Shown here one piece after another: positions 9,101 through 17,282 of a stretch of DNA of 64,000 bases. The stretch is from Flavobacterium urocaniciphilum (GTDB taxonomy: Bacteria; Bacteroidota; Bacteroidia; Flavobacteriales; Flavobacteriaceae). Location of the stretch: assembly GCF_900110615.1 (NCBI RefSeq), contig NZ_FOEI01000002.1:62001-126000 (forward strand), given 5' to 3'. The stretch's first letter is position 1. Each line of letters opens with the position of its first letter. The position numbers and the translations under genes are program-made. The notes beneath the pieces were generated by a model. That model did no database searches and was not told the origin of the DNA. It saw nothing but the letters and a program-made list of their open reading frames with translations.

Positions 9101-11007
9101 GAACGAAAATATTCAATCATAAAGTAATTAATGTTCAACAAGCTCCAATGCCTTTTATTACTGAAAGAACGGGTGACTTCGCAACAGCTGTAAATAGTCC
9201 AACTAAAGAAATTAGAGGAATGGATATTATGGATTACGATTGGTCTATTGTTGATGTTAGACACAATATTACAGAACCAGCAAATTCTACAGATTTAGGA
9301 TTAATTTTAAATCCTGGAGTAATGATCTATATGAATAATGATAATAAATTGCAAAATGATTGGTATTTATTATTAGATGGTGTAATTGATTTAGTTGGTA
9401 GATCTCAATTAGTACAAACTACTAATAGCGATTTAGAAGTATCAAGTGATGGTTGGATTGAAAGAGATCAACAAGGAACTTCAAATTTATTTAACTATAA
9501 TTATTGGTCTTCTCCTGTAAGTCCTGTTAACGGAGGTATAAACAATAGTAATTATACTGTTGCATCTGTAATGAGAGATGGTACTAATCCTGCAAGTCCA
9601 GCTACAATTAATTGGATAGGAGGATATAATGGATCTCCAACTAGTCCTATCAGTATTGCACGTTATTGGATTTATAAATTCCAAAACGTAACTGGTGTAT
9701 ATGCAAACTGGACACAAGTTTTAGAAACAGGTACATTAAGTCCTTCTCAAGGTTATACGATGAAAGGAAGCGGAGCCGCATCTCCAAAACAAAATTATAC
9801 GTTCATAGGTAAACCATATAATGGAACGATTACTAATCCAATTTCTGCTAATAATTTGAATTTAAGTGGAAATCCATATGCTTCTGCAATAGATGCAGAT
9901 AAATTTATTGATGATAATGTTTCTTCAGTTGCAGGACAATCAACAACTAATGGAACTATTTATTATTGGGAACATTCTCCTTTAAATAATTCACACATTT
10001 TACAAGATTATCAAGGTGGTTATGCAGCATACACAAAAGTTGGAGGAGTTCCTCCAATTGCGCCAGCAGGAATTGCAGGTTTAGGTGGAAATACAAAAAT
10101 TGCTCAAAGATTTATTCCTGTAGGTCAAGGTTTCTTTGTTTATGGAAGCGCAACTGGAGGTACTATCAATTTTAATAATTCGCAAAGAATATTTGTGAAA
10201 GAAGATAATCCAGCTTCATTTGAAATGTTTAGATCTAATAATAATGTAGTAAATGCTAATCCAAATGCAGAGATTAATCCAAATGATGCATATAATTTAA
10301 ATCCTTATGCTAAAATTCGTTTAGGGTTCAATTCATCGAATAATTATCATAGACAAATTTTATTAGGTTTCATGGATGGAAAAGCAACTTCTAATTTTGA
10401 TCCTGGATATGATGGTCCACTTATGGACGAACATTCAAATGATATGTATTTCAAAAATAGAAATGATAAATTAATCATTCAAGGTGTAGGTGAATTTAAT
10501 GAAGTAATTAGACATGCATTAAGTGTTAAAACAGATCAAACTAACTTTGTTGAATTCGTTTTAGATGGTGTTGAAAATTTTGATGCAAATAGAAAAATAT
10601 TCATTTATGATGCTGAAACTGGTTTGTTCCATAATATTAAAACACAAGCTTTCAAAATTAAACTTGCACCTGGAACTTATAACGATAGATTTTATTTAAC
10701 ATTCAATAATAGAAACGTTACAAGTGTTGTACAAAACAGAGTAGAAGAGGTTGAAATTGAAAATGTAGTTAGTGTTAAATATGAAAATGCTAATCAATTT
10801 TTACAAATTACAAACGATGATGTAAATGTGTCAGTTAAAAATGTTTATTTATATAATTTAGTAGGACAGCTAGTTAAAACATGGAATGTTCAAAATGAAA
10901 AACAAGATGAGATTCAAATTCAAATGGGAGCTCACAATTCTGGAGTGTATATTGTTAAAGTAGAAACTTCAAATGGAACAATAAGTAAAAAGATCAGTAT
11001 TAAATAA
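6178..11007 (+). CDS. Giant T9SS-secreted multidomain protein (anchor D, TSP3, LamG)
   Basis: 1609 residues with a Sec signal peptide (about 1-27, ending SYSQ). In order: two tandem choice-of-anchor-D/ASH-like domains (about 28-160 and 165-285) sharing the motif DGDITPSxxDFTDxG; a calcium-binding thrombospondin type 3 stretch (DSDGDGIFDN, DVDDDNDGI); a beta domain; more TSP3 repeats (about 535-760, many DxDGDG); a LamG/concanavalin-like domain (about 770-920, with WYHVAAIYSGG and KIDEVRVFN); a long conserved module (about 1070-1515, with NYWSSPVSP, GNPYASAID, GQGFFVYG); and a type A T9SS sorting domain ending GTISKKISIK. It should be exported by Sec, cross the outer membrane by T9SS and be surface-anchored or released, probably as an adhesin or glycan-binding protein. 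The ligand is unknown. Confidence 0.88.
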   Translation: MIKKITSLKKKLFSTLVFFMLTYVSYSQNANLVISGNGNTIANGDITPSLVDFTDFGNVNIGSTQDNTFVLRNDGVGGTNASRRISFASPAVVISGTGASNFSIISGPTGGSLLNGLGTVFSPNLVIRFTPTAPAGIKNATITVRYTNNAGTLTYVFAIRGNAVQQPEMDVQGNANSIVDGDITPSIIDFTDYGTTSIGAGVNRTYFVYNTGSAALNLGAITFSGANPADFSVTTLPAAIVAPGGNTSFVVTFNPAAIGTKTATISIVNNDANENPYNYNLIGVCIQTFFDSDGDGIFDNIDVDDDNDGIRDITEETNCNNANGPKVNYKFLNESFGAGPRTTINTTYNAITTYCYENGVGAPNTAACPTLSSPDLNDGEYAVASSCQIASWAPTYWHMGGDHTGDPNGRMAIFNASYTPGIFYTASITGALPNIPITYSFWVLNIDRTDAPGIATRLRPNVRVEFRDVNNNLITSISTGNIAPTTAGNLAGNWVQFTASLNLNVDAFNVIFINNETGGLGNDLALDDILITQALCDLDRDGVADVFDLDSDNDGIEDIIEVGLGSLSNAKGKMDVAWMDANANGLHDSAEGILNAPDFDGDGAPNYMDLDSDNDTLFDVDESGAGNTNAVPGFVNGDGDITGDGRGDGADTETFRSKDTNGDGIVEGYGDGILDLYDYGFNIYGNLDQGSNIAPFLDYVLDTDGDGSPDYLDTTRNGSTFDIANTLYASLDANNDGVIDTLTDIDKDGIVDLFDTNTAYFGSPRDLNRKLLLEFDGRNDYAQSTAILGGLPSATLMSWINLANGYNADGIIVGQNNFQLKVSNIKRLQATVNGTTVTYNTALNTNQWYHVAAIYSGGSLRLYLNGLLVASQALAGNIAADASVLTLGKNPIANNTFFKGKIDEVRVFNIGLTDSQLQRMVYQEVKDNATQIRGEVVPKDVGALPYANMVRYYRMDVYKDDIIDDLSTPAIDLVGTKIFNHKVINVQQAPMPFITERTGDFATAVNSPTKEIRGMDIMDYDWSIVDVRHNITEPANSTDLGLILNPGVMIYMNNDNKLQNDWYLLLDGVIDLVGRSQLVQTTNSDLEVSSDGWIERDQQGTSNLFNYNYWSSPVSPVNGGINNSNYTVASVMRDGTNPASPATINWIGGYNGSPTSPISIARYWIYKFQNVTGVYANWTQVLETGTLSPSQGYTMKGSGAASPKQNYTFIGKPYNGTITNPISANNLNLSGNPYASAIDADKFIDDNVSSVAGQSTTNGTIYYWEHSPLNNSHILQDYQGGYAAYTKVGGVPPIAPAGIAGLGGNTKIAQRFIPVGQGFFVYGSATGGTINFNNSQRIFVKEDNPASFEMFRSNNNVVNANPNAEINPNDAYNLNPYAKIRLGFNSSNNYHRQILLGFMDGKATSNFDPGYDGPLMDEHSNDMYFKNRNDKLIIQGVGEFNEVIRHALSVKTDQTNFVEFVLDGVENFDANRKIFIYDAETGLFHNIKTQAFKIKLAPGTYNDRFYLTFNNRNVTSVVQNRVEEVEIENVVSVKYENANQFLQITNDDVNVSVKNVYLYNLVGQLVKTWNVQNEKQDEIQIQMGAHNSGVYIVKVETSNGTISKKISIK

Positions 11008-11034
11008 TTCATGAAAAATAAAAGGAAAAAGTAG

Positions 11035-11065
11035 TCCCAACTTGGAAACAGGTTGGGATTATTAG
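11035..11065 (+). terminator. Terminator of the giant secreted protein
   Basis: TCCCAACTTG (11035-11044) pairs with CAGGTTGGGA (11049-11058) with one G-U, loop GAAA, followed by a T-rich run. Confidence 0.8.
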
Positions 11066-11147
11066 TTTTTAATTGGATGTTTTAAATAAAAGTATTTGAT
11101 GTATTTAAATACAAAAATGAAGTTTACTGTATTCTATTTTATTTCAA

Positions 11148-11179
11148 TAAAAAATCCCAACTCAAATTAAGTTGGGATT
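11148..11179 (-). terminator. Terminator of the nuo operon
   Basis: AATCCCAACT (11153-11162) and AGTTGGGATT (11170-11179) form a perfect 10-bp stem. Read on the minus strand it is followed by a T run, 25 nt after the nuoN stop. Its stem core is nearly the same as that of the convergent terminator at 11035. Confidence 0.85.
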
Positions 11180-11203
11180 CAATATATAAATTTAAGTTAT
11201 AGC

Positions 11204-12571
11204 TTATAATAAATTCATTAAAGCATCTGGGAATAATCCGATTACTAATAATAAAATAGCAGCTACAATTCCTACAATATAATATTCAGAATGATTTGCA
11301 TATTCTTTTTCGTATTCAGCTTCTTTAGTATACATAGCCACAATAACTTTGAAATAATAGAATACTGCAATCATAGAATTGATAATTGCTACAATAGCTA
11401 ATCCAATAAATCCGCTAGTGATAATTTGACTCAATAAGAAGAACTTAGCAAAGAAACCAGCTAAAATTGGAATACCTGCCATAGACAATAATGCAATGGT
11501 CATGATAAAAGCCATTAAAGGTGATTTTTTAGCTAAACCATTGAAGTTATCAATTTGATCGTTATCTTCATTTTTAATTACAAATAAAACAACTGAAAAC
11601 GCTGCTAAACCTGCTATTGCATATGAAGTTGCATAAAACAATAAATTGTTTTGAGCTTCGTTGATATTTAATAATGTTAATAACATAAATCCAGTGTGCG
11701 AAACTCCAGAATAAGCTAAAACACGTTTGATTTTCTTTTGACGTAAAGCCATAATGTTACCAAATAACATCGTTGCAATAGTAACAACAATAATTACTTC
11801 AGTATAGCTGTATAACATTTGACTATTTAAAATGGTAATCAATTTAAAGAAAGAAGCCATTGCGGTTACTTTAGCTAAAGTACTCATCATTGCTGTTACT
11901 TGCGTTGGCGATCCTTCGTAAACATCTGGAGCCCAAAAATGCATTGGTGTTGCTGCTACTTTAAATAACATACCAATTGTAATTAAAATTACTCCGATAT
12001 AAAACCAATATTCTGTACTAGCAGAAATAGAAGCTTCTTGTAAAGTTGCAACGTCAAATGCTCCTGTTGCACCATAAAGCATAGCAATACCAAATAATAA
12101 AATACCAGAAGCAAAAGAACCCATTAAGAAATATTTCATTCCCGCTTCATTACTTTTAATATTTAATCGGTCGCTTCCTGCTAATACATAAAGTCCGATT
12201 GATAATACTTCAATACCTAAGAAAAACATTGCCATATTAGTAAAAGTTACCATAGCAACTGCTCCAGAAAGCATAAAAACTTTAATAGAAATAAAATCTG
12301 ATACTTTTGTGCCTTTTACATAACTAGGTGCACTTTGTAATACTAATAAGGCTGTTAATAAAATAAATAAACATGAAAATATTTTACCATATGAATCCAT
12401 AACAATCATAGATTCATAACCTTTAATTTCAGGAAGGTTTCCTGTTAATGTTAAACCAAACAATGCCATTAAAGAGACAATTGTCACAGGAATAATAATC
12501 TTACGCAGATTCATTATTTCTGCTAACAAACAAAATATTCCGATTCCTACTATAGCAATTAATGTACTCAT
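11204..12571 (-). CDS. nuoN: NADH-quinone oxidoreductase subunit N
   Basis: A 455-residue polytopic membrane protein, one of the three antiporter-like proton-pumping subunits of complex I. It carries the proton_antipo_M family pattern: many hydrophobic helices, FKVAATPMHFWAPDVYEGSPT with a broken helix around the buried lysine, and RVLAYSGVSHTGFMLL. It is the last gene of the nuo operon; nuoM ends 9 nt upstream and a terminator follows. Confidence 0.93.
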   Translation of the reverse strand: MSTLIAIVGIGIFCLLAEIMNLRKIIIPVTIVSLMALFGLTLTGNLPEIKGYESMIVMDSYGKIFSCLFILLTALLVLQSAPSYVKGTKVSDFISIKVFMLSGAVAMVTFTNMAMFFLGIEVLSIGLYVLAGSDRLNIKSNEAGMKYFLMGSFASGILLFGIAMLYGATGAFDVATLQEASISASTEYWFYIGVILITIGMLFKVAATPMHFWAPDVYEGSPTQVTAMMSTLAKVTAMASFFKLITILNSQMLYSYTEVIIVVTIATMLFGNIMALRQKKIKRVLAYSGVSHTGFMLLTLLNINEAQNNLLFYATSYAIAGLAAFSVVLFVIKNEDNDQIDNFNGLAKKSPLMAFIMTIALLSMAGIPILAGFFAKFFLLSQIITSGFIGLAIVAIINSMIAVFYYFKVIVAMYTKEAEYEKEYANHSEYYIVGIVAAILLLVIGLFPDALMNLL

Positions 12572-12580
12572 TTTGTATGA

Positions 12581-14011
12581 TTATTTTATTTGTGTTAAAA
12601 TTGATTGTAAACTTGGTTCGATTAAATCGATAATTGGCTGTGGGAATAATCCAAAGAAAATAGTAACAACTACTATAATCACTAAAACAATACTTTCCTG
12701 TTTTGAGATTTTTTGGAATGATTTTGTTTCTCCACCTAACATTACTTTTTGGAACATGCGTAACATATAAAAGGCTCCTAAAATAATTGTAGTTCCTGCA
12801 ATAATTGCATACCACATATTTACTTTAAATAAACTGTAAAGTAAATTGAATTCTCCAATAAAGTTGAATGTAGTTGGTAAAGCAACTGAAGCTAACATGA
12901 TAATCATGAATAAAGAAGCAAAGTATGTATCTTGAATTCTAATACCACCCATTTCTTTAATTTCATAAGTATGGTAACGGTTATAAATTAATTCTACAAC
13001 ATAGAATAATCCAACTATTACTAAACCGTGAGAAAGCATTTGTAAAACGGCACCTTGAAACCCTTCAATAGTTAAAGAATATAAACCAGCAGCAATTAAT
13101 CCAACGTGTGATAACGATGAATACGCTAATAATTTTTTAATATTCTTTTGTTTTAAAGTTACAACAGCACCATAAATAATACCAGCAATAGATAAAGCTA
13201 CAATAATTGGCATATATTCTTTTGCAGCGCTATCAGATAATGGTAATTGCCATCTTAAAACACTGTATAATCCCATTTTTAACATAATACCCGATAATAA
13301 CATAGTACCAACTCCTGGTGCTTTGCTATAGGTGTTTGCCTGCCAAGTATGGAAAGGAACTACTGGAATTTTAATCGCATAAGCTAAAAAGAATGCGAAG
13401 AAAATATATGTTTTTTCAGTGCTATTTAATTGTAAAGCATATAATTTATTAATGTCGAAACTTCCACCTTTTGTGTATAAATAGATGAACGCTAAAAGCA
13501 TGAATAAAGATCCTGCGAAAGTGTAGATAAAGAATTTTAAAATGGCTTTCTTTCTTGCTTCGATATCACCATTACCCCATTTTAATGCGATGAAGTAAAT
13601 CGGAATTAAAGCAATTTCCCAGAAGATATAATATAAAAATCCATCAGCTGCTAAAAATGTTCCAGCCATGGCAAATCCCATGAATAACATTAAAGCATAA
13701 ATAGCTTTTTCATTTTCAAATTTTGTTACAAAACCAGATGCTATAATTAAAGGTAATAAACCTGTAGTTAATAATAACATAGCCATAGATAAACCATCTA
13801 CATGTAGTGCGAAGTTTACCGCTGGTCGGTTAATCCAAATTGTATTAACATCTAAATTTTCACCTCCATTAAATGCATTTAAAGCATATAAAGTAGCTCC
13901 AAATGCAGCAATACTTGTAAGTAAAGCAATTTTAGATGCTAATTTGTTTCCTGATACATAAGTGGCAATTGCGCCAACTAATAATACGATTAAAACGATA
14001 CTAATATTCAT
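12581..14011 (-). CDS. nuoM: NADH-quinone oxidoreductase subunit M
   Basis: A 476-residue antiporter-like membrane subunit of complex I. Hallmarks are the buried glutamate region IFWEIALIPIYF, IKIPVVPFHTWQANTYSKAP (the NuoM/ND4 'PxHTWLPxAH'-like loop) and KLLAYSSLSHVGLI. About 14 hydrophobic segments are visible. It pumps protons across the inner membrane. Separated from nuoL by 4 nt and from nuoN by 9 nt. Confidence 0.94.
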   Translation of the reverse strand: MNISIVLIVLLVGAIATYVSGNKLASKIALLTSIAAFGATLYALNAFNGGENLDVNTIWINRPAVNFALHVDGLSMAMLLLTTGLLPLIIASGFVTKFENEKAIYALMLFMGFAMAGTFLAADGFLYYIFWEIALIPIYFIALKWGNGDIEARKKAILKFFIYTFAGSLFMLLAFIYLYTKGGSFDINKLYALQLNSTEKTYIFFAFFLAYAIKIPVVPFHTWQANTYSKAPGVGTMLLSGIMLKMGLYSVLRWQLPLSDSAAKEYMPIIVALSIAGIIYGAVVTLKQKNIKKLLAYSSLSHVGLIAAGLYSLTIEGFQGAVLQMLSHGLVIVGLFYVVELIYNRYHTYEIKEMGGIRIQDTYFASLFMIIMLASVALPTTFNFIGEFNLLYSLFKVNMWYAIIAGTTIILGAFYMLRMFQKVMLGGETKSFQKISKQESIVLVIIVVVTIFFGLFPQPIIDLIEPSLQSILTQIK

Positions 14012-14015
14012 TATC

Positions 14016-15896
14016 TTAATTTCGGATATTAAATAAATAAATTAAAAACCCACAAATACCTAATATGAATGCGAATAAATACACACCAATATTACCATTT
14101 TGAATTCTTTTACCTTGTATAGACAATGCATACGTTGCACTTCCAAAACCAAATACCGTTTTTGATAAGTATTTTTCAATAAAATTCTTAGCAAAAGTTG
14201 AAATAGCATAAAGTGGTTTTACGATGATTGCCATATAAATTTCATCTAAATAATATTTGTTAGATAAAACTTTGTGTAAGCCTTGTACTTCATTATCAGC
14301 AACAGGAACTTGTTTTTTCTTCAGATACATTGAATAAGCAATTCCAATTCCGACTAAAGCACCAATAGTTGCAATTGCCATTAACATATATGCTTGACTA
14401 TCTAAATGATGTTCACCATGTGCTTTATGAGCAAATAAAGGAGCCATATAATGGTTTAACCAACTGTTTCCTGGTAAACTAATTACACCACCAACAGCAG
14501 CTAAAGTTCCTAAAATAATTAATGGAACAGTAATTAAAGCTGGACTTTCATGTAAATGATGTTTTTGTTCTTCTGTTCCTCTAAAGTCGTTAAAGAAAGT
14601 TAAATACATCAAACGGAACATATAAAAAGCTGTCATGATTGAAGCAATCGAACCAATAACCCATAATGGAATATTAGCATGGAAAGCGGTCATTAAAATT
14701 TCATCTTTAGACCAGAATCCTGAGAATGGGAAAATACCAGAAATGGCTAATGTTGAAATCATCATAGTCCAGAATGTAATTGGCATTACTTTTCTTAAAC
14801 CACCCATATTTCTCATATCTTGCTCTCCGTGTAACGCATGAATTACAGAACCAGAACCTAAGAATAAACAAGCTTTAAAGAAAGCGTGTGTAATTACGTG
14901 GAAAACGGCTACTTCATACGCCCCTAAACCTAATGCTAAAAACATTAAACCTAATTGCGATACCGTAGAATATGCTAATACTTTTTTAATATCGTTTTGA
15001 ACTAACCCAATAGATGCTGCAACAACCGCTGTGATTGTACCCACAATAGCAATTACATTTTGTACATCTGGAGTTAAATCGAATAAGAAATTCATTCTTG
15101 TTACCATAAAAATACCTGCTGTTACCATTGTTGCTGCGTGAATTAAAGCAGAAACTGGCGTTGGTCCGGCCATTGCATCCGGTAACCAAGTAGATAATGG
15201 TAATTGTGCCGATTTACCACACGCTCCAATGAATAAACATAAAGCAGCAATTGATAATAGGCTAGGAGAGATTACATCTTTACCTAATAAAGATTTAATT
15301 TCTAAAAATTCCAACGTGTTGAAAGTATAACCTAAAATGAAAATTCCGATTAAGAAACCTAAATCTCCAATACGGTTCATGATGAATGCTTTTTTCGCAG
15401 CATCATTATAATCTTGATTTTTATACCAGAATCCGATTAGTAAGTAAGAACATAATCCTACACCTTCCCAACCGATGAACATAATTAATAAGTTACTTCC
15501 TGCCACTAAAGCAATCATGAAGAATACGAACAAATTTAAATAAGAGAAAAATTTGTGCATGTTTTCATCATCATGCATGTAGCTGATAGAATATAAGTGA
15601 ATTAACGTTCCAATTCCTGTTACGAACAATAACCATAAGACAGATAATTGATCTAATAAGAATGAAAAGTTAACTTTAATACTTCCTACTGTAAACCAAT
15701 CTGCTAAATGAAACTTAATCGTTTCAGCACCAGAATTAATTTGAGAAAATAAACATAAAGTACATAAAAAAGAGATAAATACTGTAGCTGTACCAATAAC
15801 ACCTGAAACAGTTTTACCTAATGATTTACCGAAAAATATATTGATTAAAAAACCAACTAACGGTGCAAATAATAAAAGTAATATAGTAGTATTCAT
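14016..15896 (-). CDS. nuoL: NADH-quinone oxidoreductase subunit L
   Basis: 626 residues, the most distal antiporter-like subunit of complex I. Visible: IGWEGVGLCSYLLIGFW (the conserved acidic helix), AQLPLSTWLPDAMAGPTPVSALIHAATMV, and KKVLAYSTVSQLGLMFLALG. The C-terminal third contains the region that forms the long lateral helix and a final membrane anchor. Length is typical. It lies 7 nt after nuoK. Confidence 0.95.
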   Translation of the reverse strand: MNTTILLLLFAPLVGFLINIFFGKSLGKTVSGVIGTATVFISFLCTLCLFSQINSGAETIKFHLADWFTVGSIKVNFSFLLDQLSVLWLLFVTGIGTLIHLYSISYMHDDENMHKFFSYLNLFVFFMIALVAGSNLLIMFIGWEGVGLCSYLLIGFWYKNQDYNDAAKKAFIMNRIGDLGFLIGIFILGYTFNTLEFLEIKSLLGKDVISPSLLSIAALCLFIGACGKSAQLPLSTWLPDAMAGPTPVSALIHAATMVTAGIFMVTRMNFLFDLTPDVQNVIAIVGTITAVVAASIGLVQNDIKKVLAYSTVSQLGLMFLALGLGAYEVAVFHVITHAFFKACLFLGSGSVIHALHGEQDMRNMGGLRKVMPITFWTMMISTLAISGIFPFSGFWSKDEILMTAFHANIPLWVIGSIASIMTAFYMFRLMYLTFFNDFRGTEEQKHHLHESPALITVPLIILGTLAAVGGVISLPGNSWLNHYMAPLFAHKAHGEHHLDSQAYMLMAIATIGALVGIGIAYSMYLKKKQVPVADNEVQGLHKVLSNKYYLDEIYMAIIVKPLYAISTFAKNFIEKYLSKTVFGFGSATYALSIQGKRIQNGNIGVYLFAFILGICGFLIYLFNIRN

Positions 15897-15903
15897 TTCC
15901 GTA

Positions 15904-16221
15904 TTATCCTTTTAGGTTTTTTAAATTATCAATGTCAATATTTCCTATGTTTCTAAATACTGAAACTAAAATAGCTAAACCAACTGCAACTTCAGCAGCA
16001 GCAACAGCCATTGTAAAAAATACGAATACTTGCCCTGATGGATCTTCATGGTAAGATGAAAAAGCAACTAAAAGTAAGTTAACCGCATTCAACATAATTT
16101 CAATAGACATAAACATGATGATTGCGTTTCTACGATATAAAAGTCCAAACGCACCGATACAAAACAGCAATGCTGAAAGCATGATGTAATTGTTGATGCC
16201 AACTGTTTCTAAAATATTCAT
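15904..16221 (-). CDS. nuoK: NADH-quinone oxidoreductase subunit K
   Basis: A 105-residue three-helix membrane subunit of the E-channel. The motif MFMSIEIMLNAVNLLLVAF carries the conserved membrane glutamate, and FFTMAVAAAEVAVGLAI carries the second glutamate; both are needed for proton translocation in the family. Spaced 2 nt from nuoJ, as expected for stoichiometric expression. Confidence 0.95.
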   Translation of the reverse strand: MNILETVGINNYIMLSALLFCIGAFGLLYRRNAIIMFMSIEIMLNAVNLLLVAFSSYHEDPSGQVFVFFTMAVAAAEVAVGLAILVSVFRNIGNIDIDNLKNLKG

Positions 16222-16223
16222 AA

Positions 16224-16727
16224 TTATATTTTTTCTTCTTTTTTAGAAATTAATACTGCTCCAATCATAGAAACTAAAAGTAAAACTGATGCAAATTCAA
16301 ACGGAACAGCATATTCGTTTAGTAATACTTTTCCAAGTACTTTAATTGATTGAAAATCGGTTCCAGAATTTACATATTCAATGTTTTCTGGTAATGCTTT
16401 TCTTAAGGCAGCAATTAAAACCAAGCATAATAAACCAGCTGAAATTACAGCTGCAAATTTTGTATACAATGGTTTCGAAGTTTCGTCTTCATTATTTAAG
16501 TTCATTAACATTAACGTAAATAGTAATAATACCATAATGGCACCGGCATATACGATAATATGAACAACTGCTAAGAATTGTGCGTTAAATAGTAAGTAAT
16601 GTCCAGCCAAAGAGAAAAAACAAACTACTAAATAAATAGCACTATGAATCGCATTTTTGCTAATAACAGTTAAAAAAGCTGTTCCTAACGTTATGGCTGA
16701 TAAAATATAAAAAACGTATAATAACAT
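16224..16727 (-). CDS. nuoJ: NADH-quinone oxidoreductase subunit J
   Basis: A 167-residue membrane subunit with five hydrophobic helices. The third helix has VVHIIVYAGAIMVLLLF, the conserved pi-bulge helix that rotates during turnover in complex I. A short charged C-terminal tail (SKKEEKI) follows the last helix. Separated from nuoI and nuoK by 2 nt each. Confidence 0.94.
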   Translation of the reverse strand: MLLYVFYILSAITLGTAFLTVISKNAIHSAIYLVVCFFSLAGHYLLFNAQFLAVVHIIVYAGAIMVLLLFTLMLMNLNNEDETSKPLYTKFAAVISAGLLCLVLIAALRKALPENIEYVNSGTDFQSIKVLGKVLLNEYAVPFEFASVLLLVSMIGAVLISKKEEKI

Positions 16728-16729
16728 AA

Positions 16730-17275
16730 TTAATTTACTTTATTAGATTGCGTGTTTTTAATTGCCATTTCTAAAGGCATAACCAATTTGTCTTTACCAT
16801 AAATGAAATCTTCTCTTTCATAATTAGCTTGAACAATTTTTTTAGATTTAGTTAAGTAAATAGCTTCTTTTGGACAAGCTTCTTCACATAAACCACAGAA
16901 AATACAACGCAACATGTTGATTTCATAAATTTCTGCGTATTTCTCTTCTCTATATAAATGTTTTTCTTCTGGTTTTCTTTCAGCTGCTTTCATGGTAATA
17001 GCTTCAGCCGGACAAGATAAAGCGCATAATCCACAAGCGGTACATCTTTCTCTTCCTTCGTCGTCACGCATTAACATGTGTTGTCCTCTGTAAACCGGAC
17101 TCATTGTTCTTGTTTCTTCTGGATATTTTATGGTAACTTTTCTTCTAAATAAATGTTTTAAAGTGGTCCATAAACCTTTTAAAATTGTCCAAAGATAAAT
17201 TCGTTCTAAAAATGTCATTTCCTTGTTGGAAACTTCAATTTTTCTTCCTGATAATGATATTTGTTGTACTGACAT
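16730..17275 (-). CDS. nuoI: NADH-quinone oxidoreductase subunit I
   Basis: A 181-residue ferredoxin-type subunit carrying clusters N6a and N6b, which pass electrons from NuoG to NuoB. Two complete 4Fe-4S motifs are visible: CTACGLCALSCP and CIFCGLCEEACP. The N-terminal amphipathic region anchors it to the membrane arm. It lies 7 nt after nuoH, in the usual H-I-J order. Confidence 0.95.
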   Translation of the reverse strand: MSVQQISLSGRKIEVSNKEMTFLERIYLWTILKGLWTTLKHLFRRKVTIKYPEETRTMSPVYRGQHMLMRDDEGRERCTACGLCALSCPAEAITMKAAERKPEEKHLYREEKYAEIYEINMLRCIFCGLCEEACPKEAIYLTKSKKIVQANYEREDFIYGKDKLVMPLEMAIKNTQSNKVN

Positions 17276-17282
17276 TTTCTTA

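Noticed and set aside
9487-9717. Antisense open frame inside the giant protein gene
   Set aside because: Shadow of a repetitive, biased coding strand; no start context or homology.
12501-12815. Extra minus-strand frame across the nuoM-nuoN junction
   Set aside because: Out-of-frame shadow of two well-identified genes.
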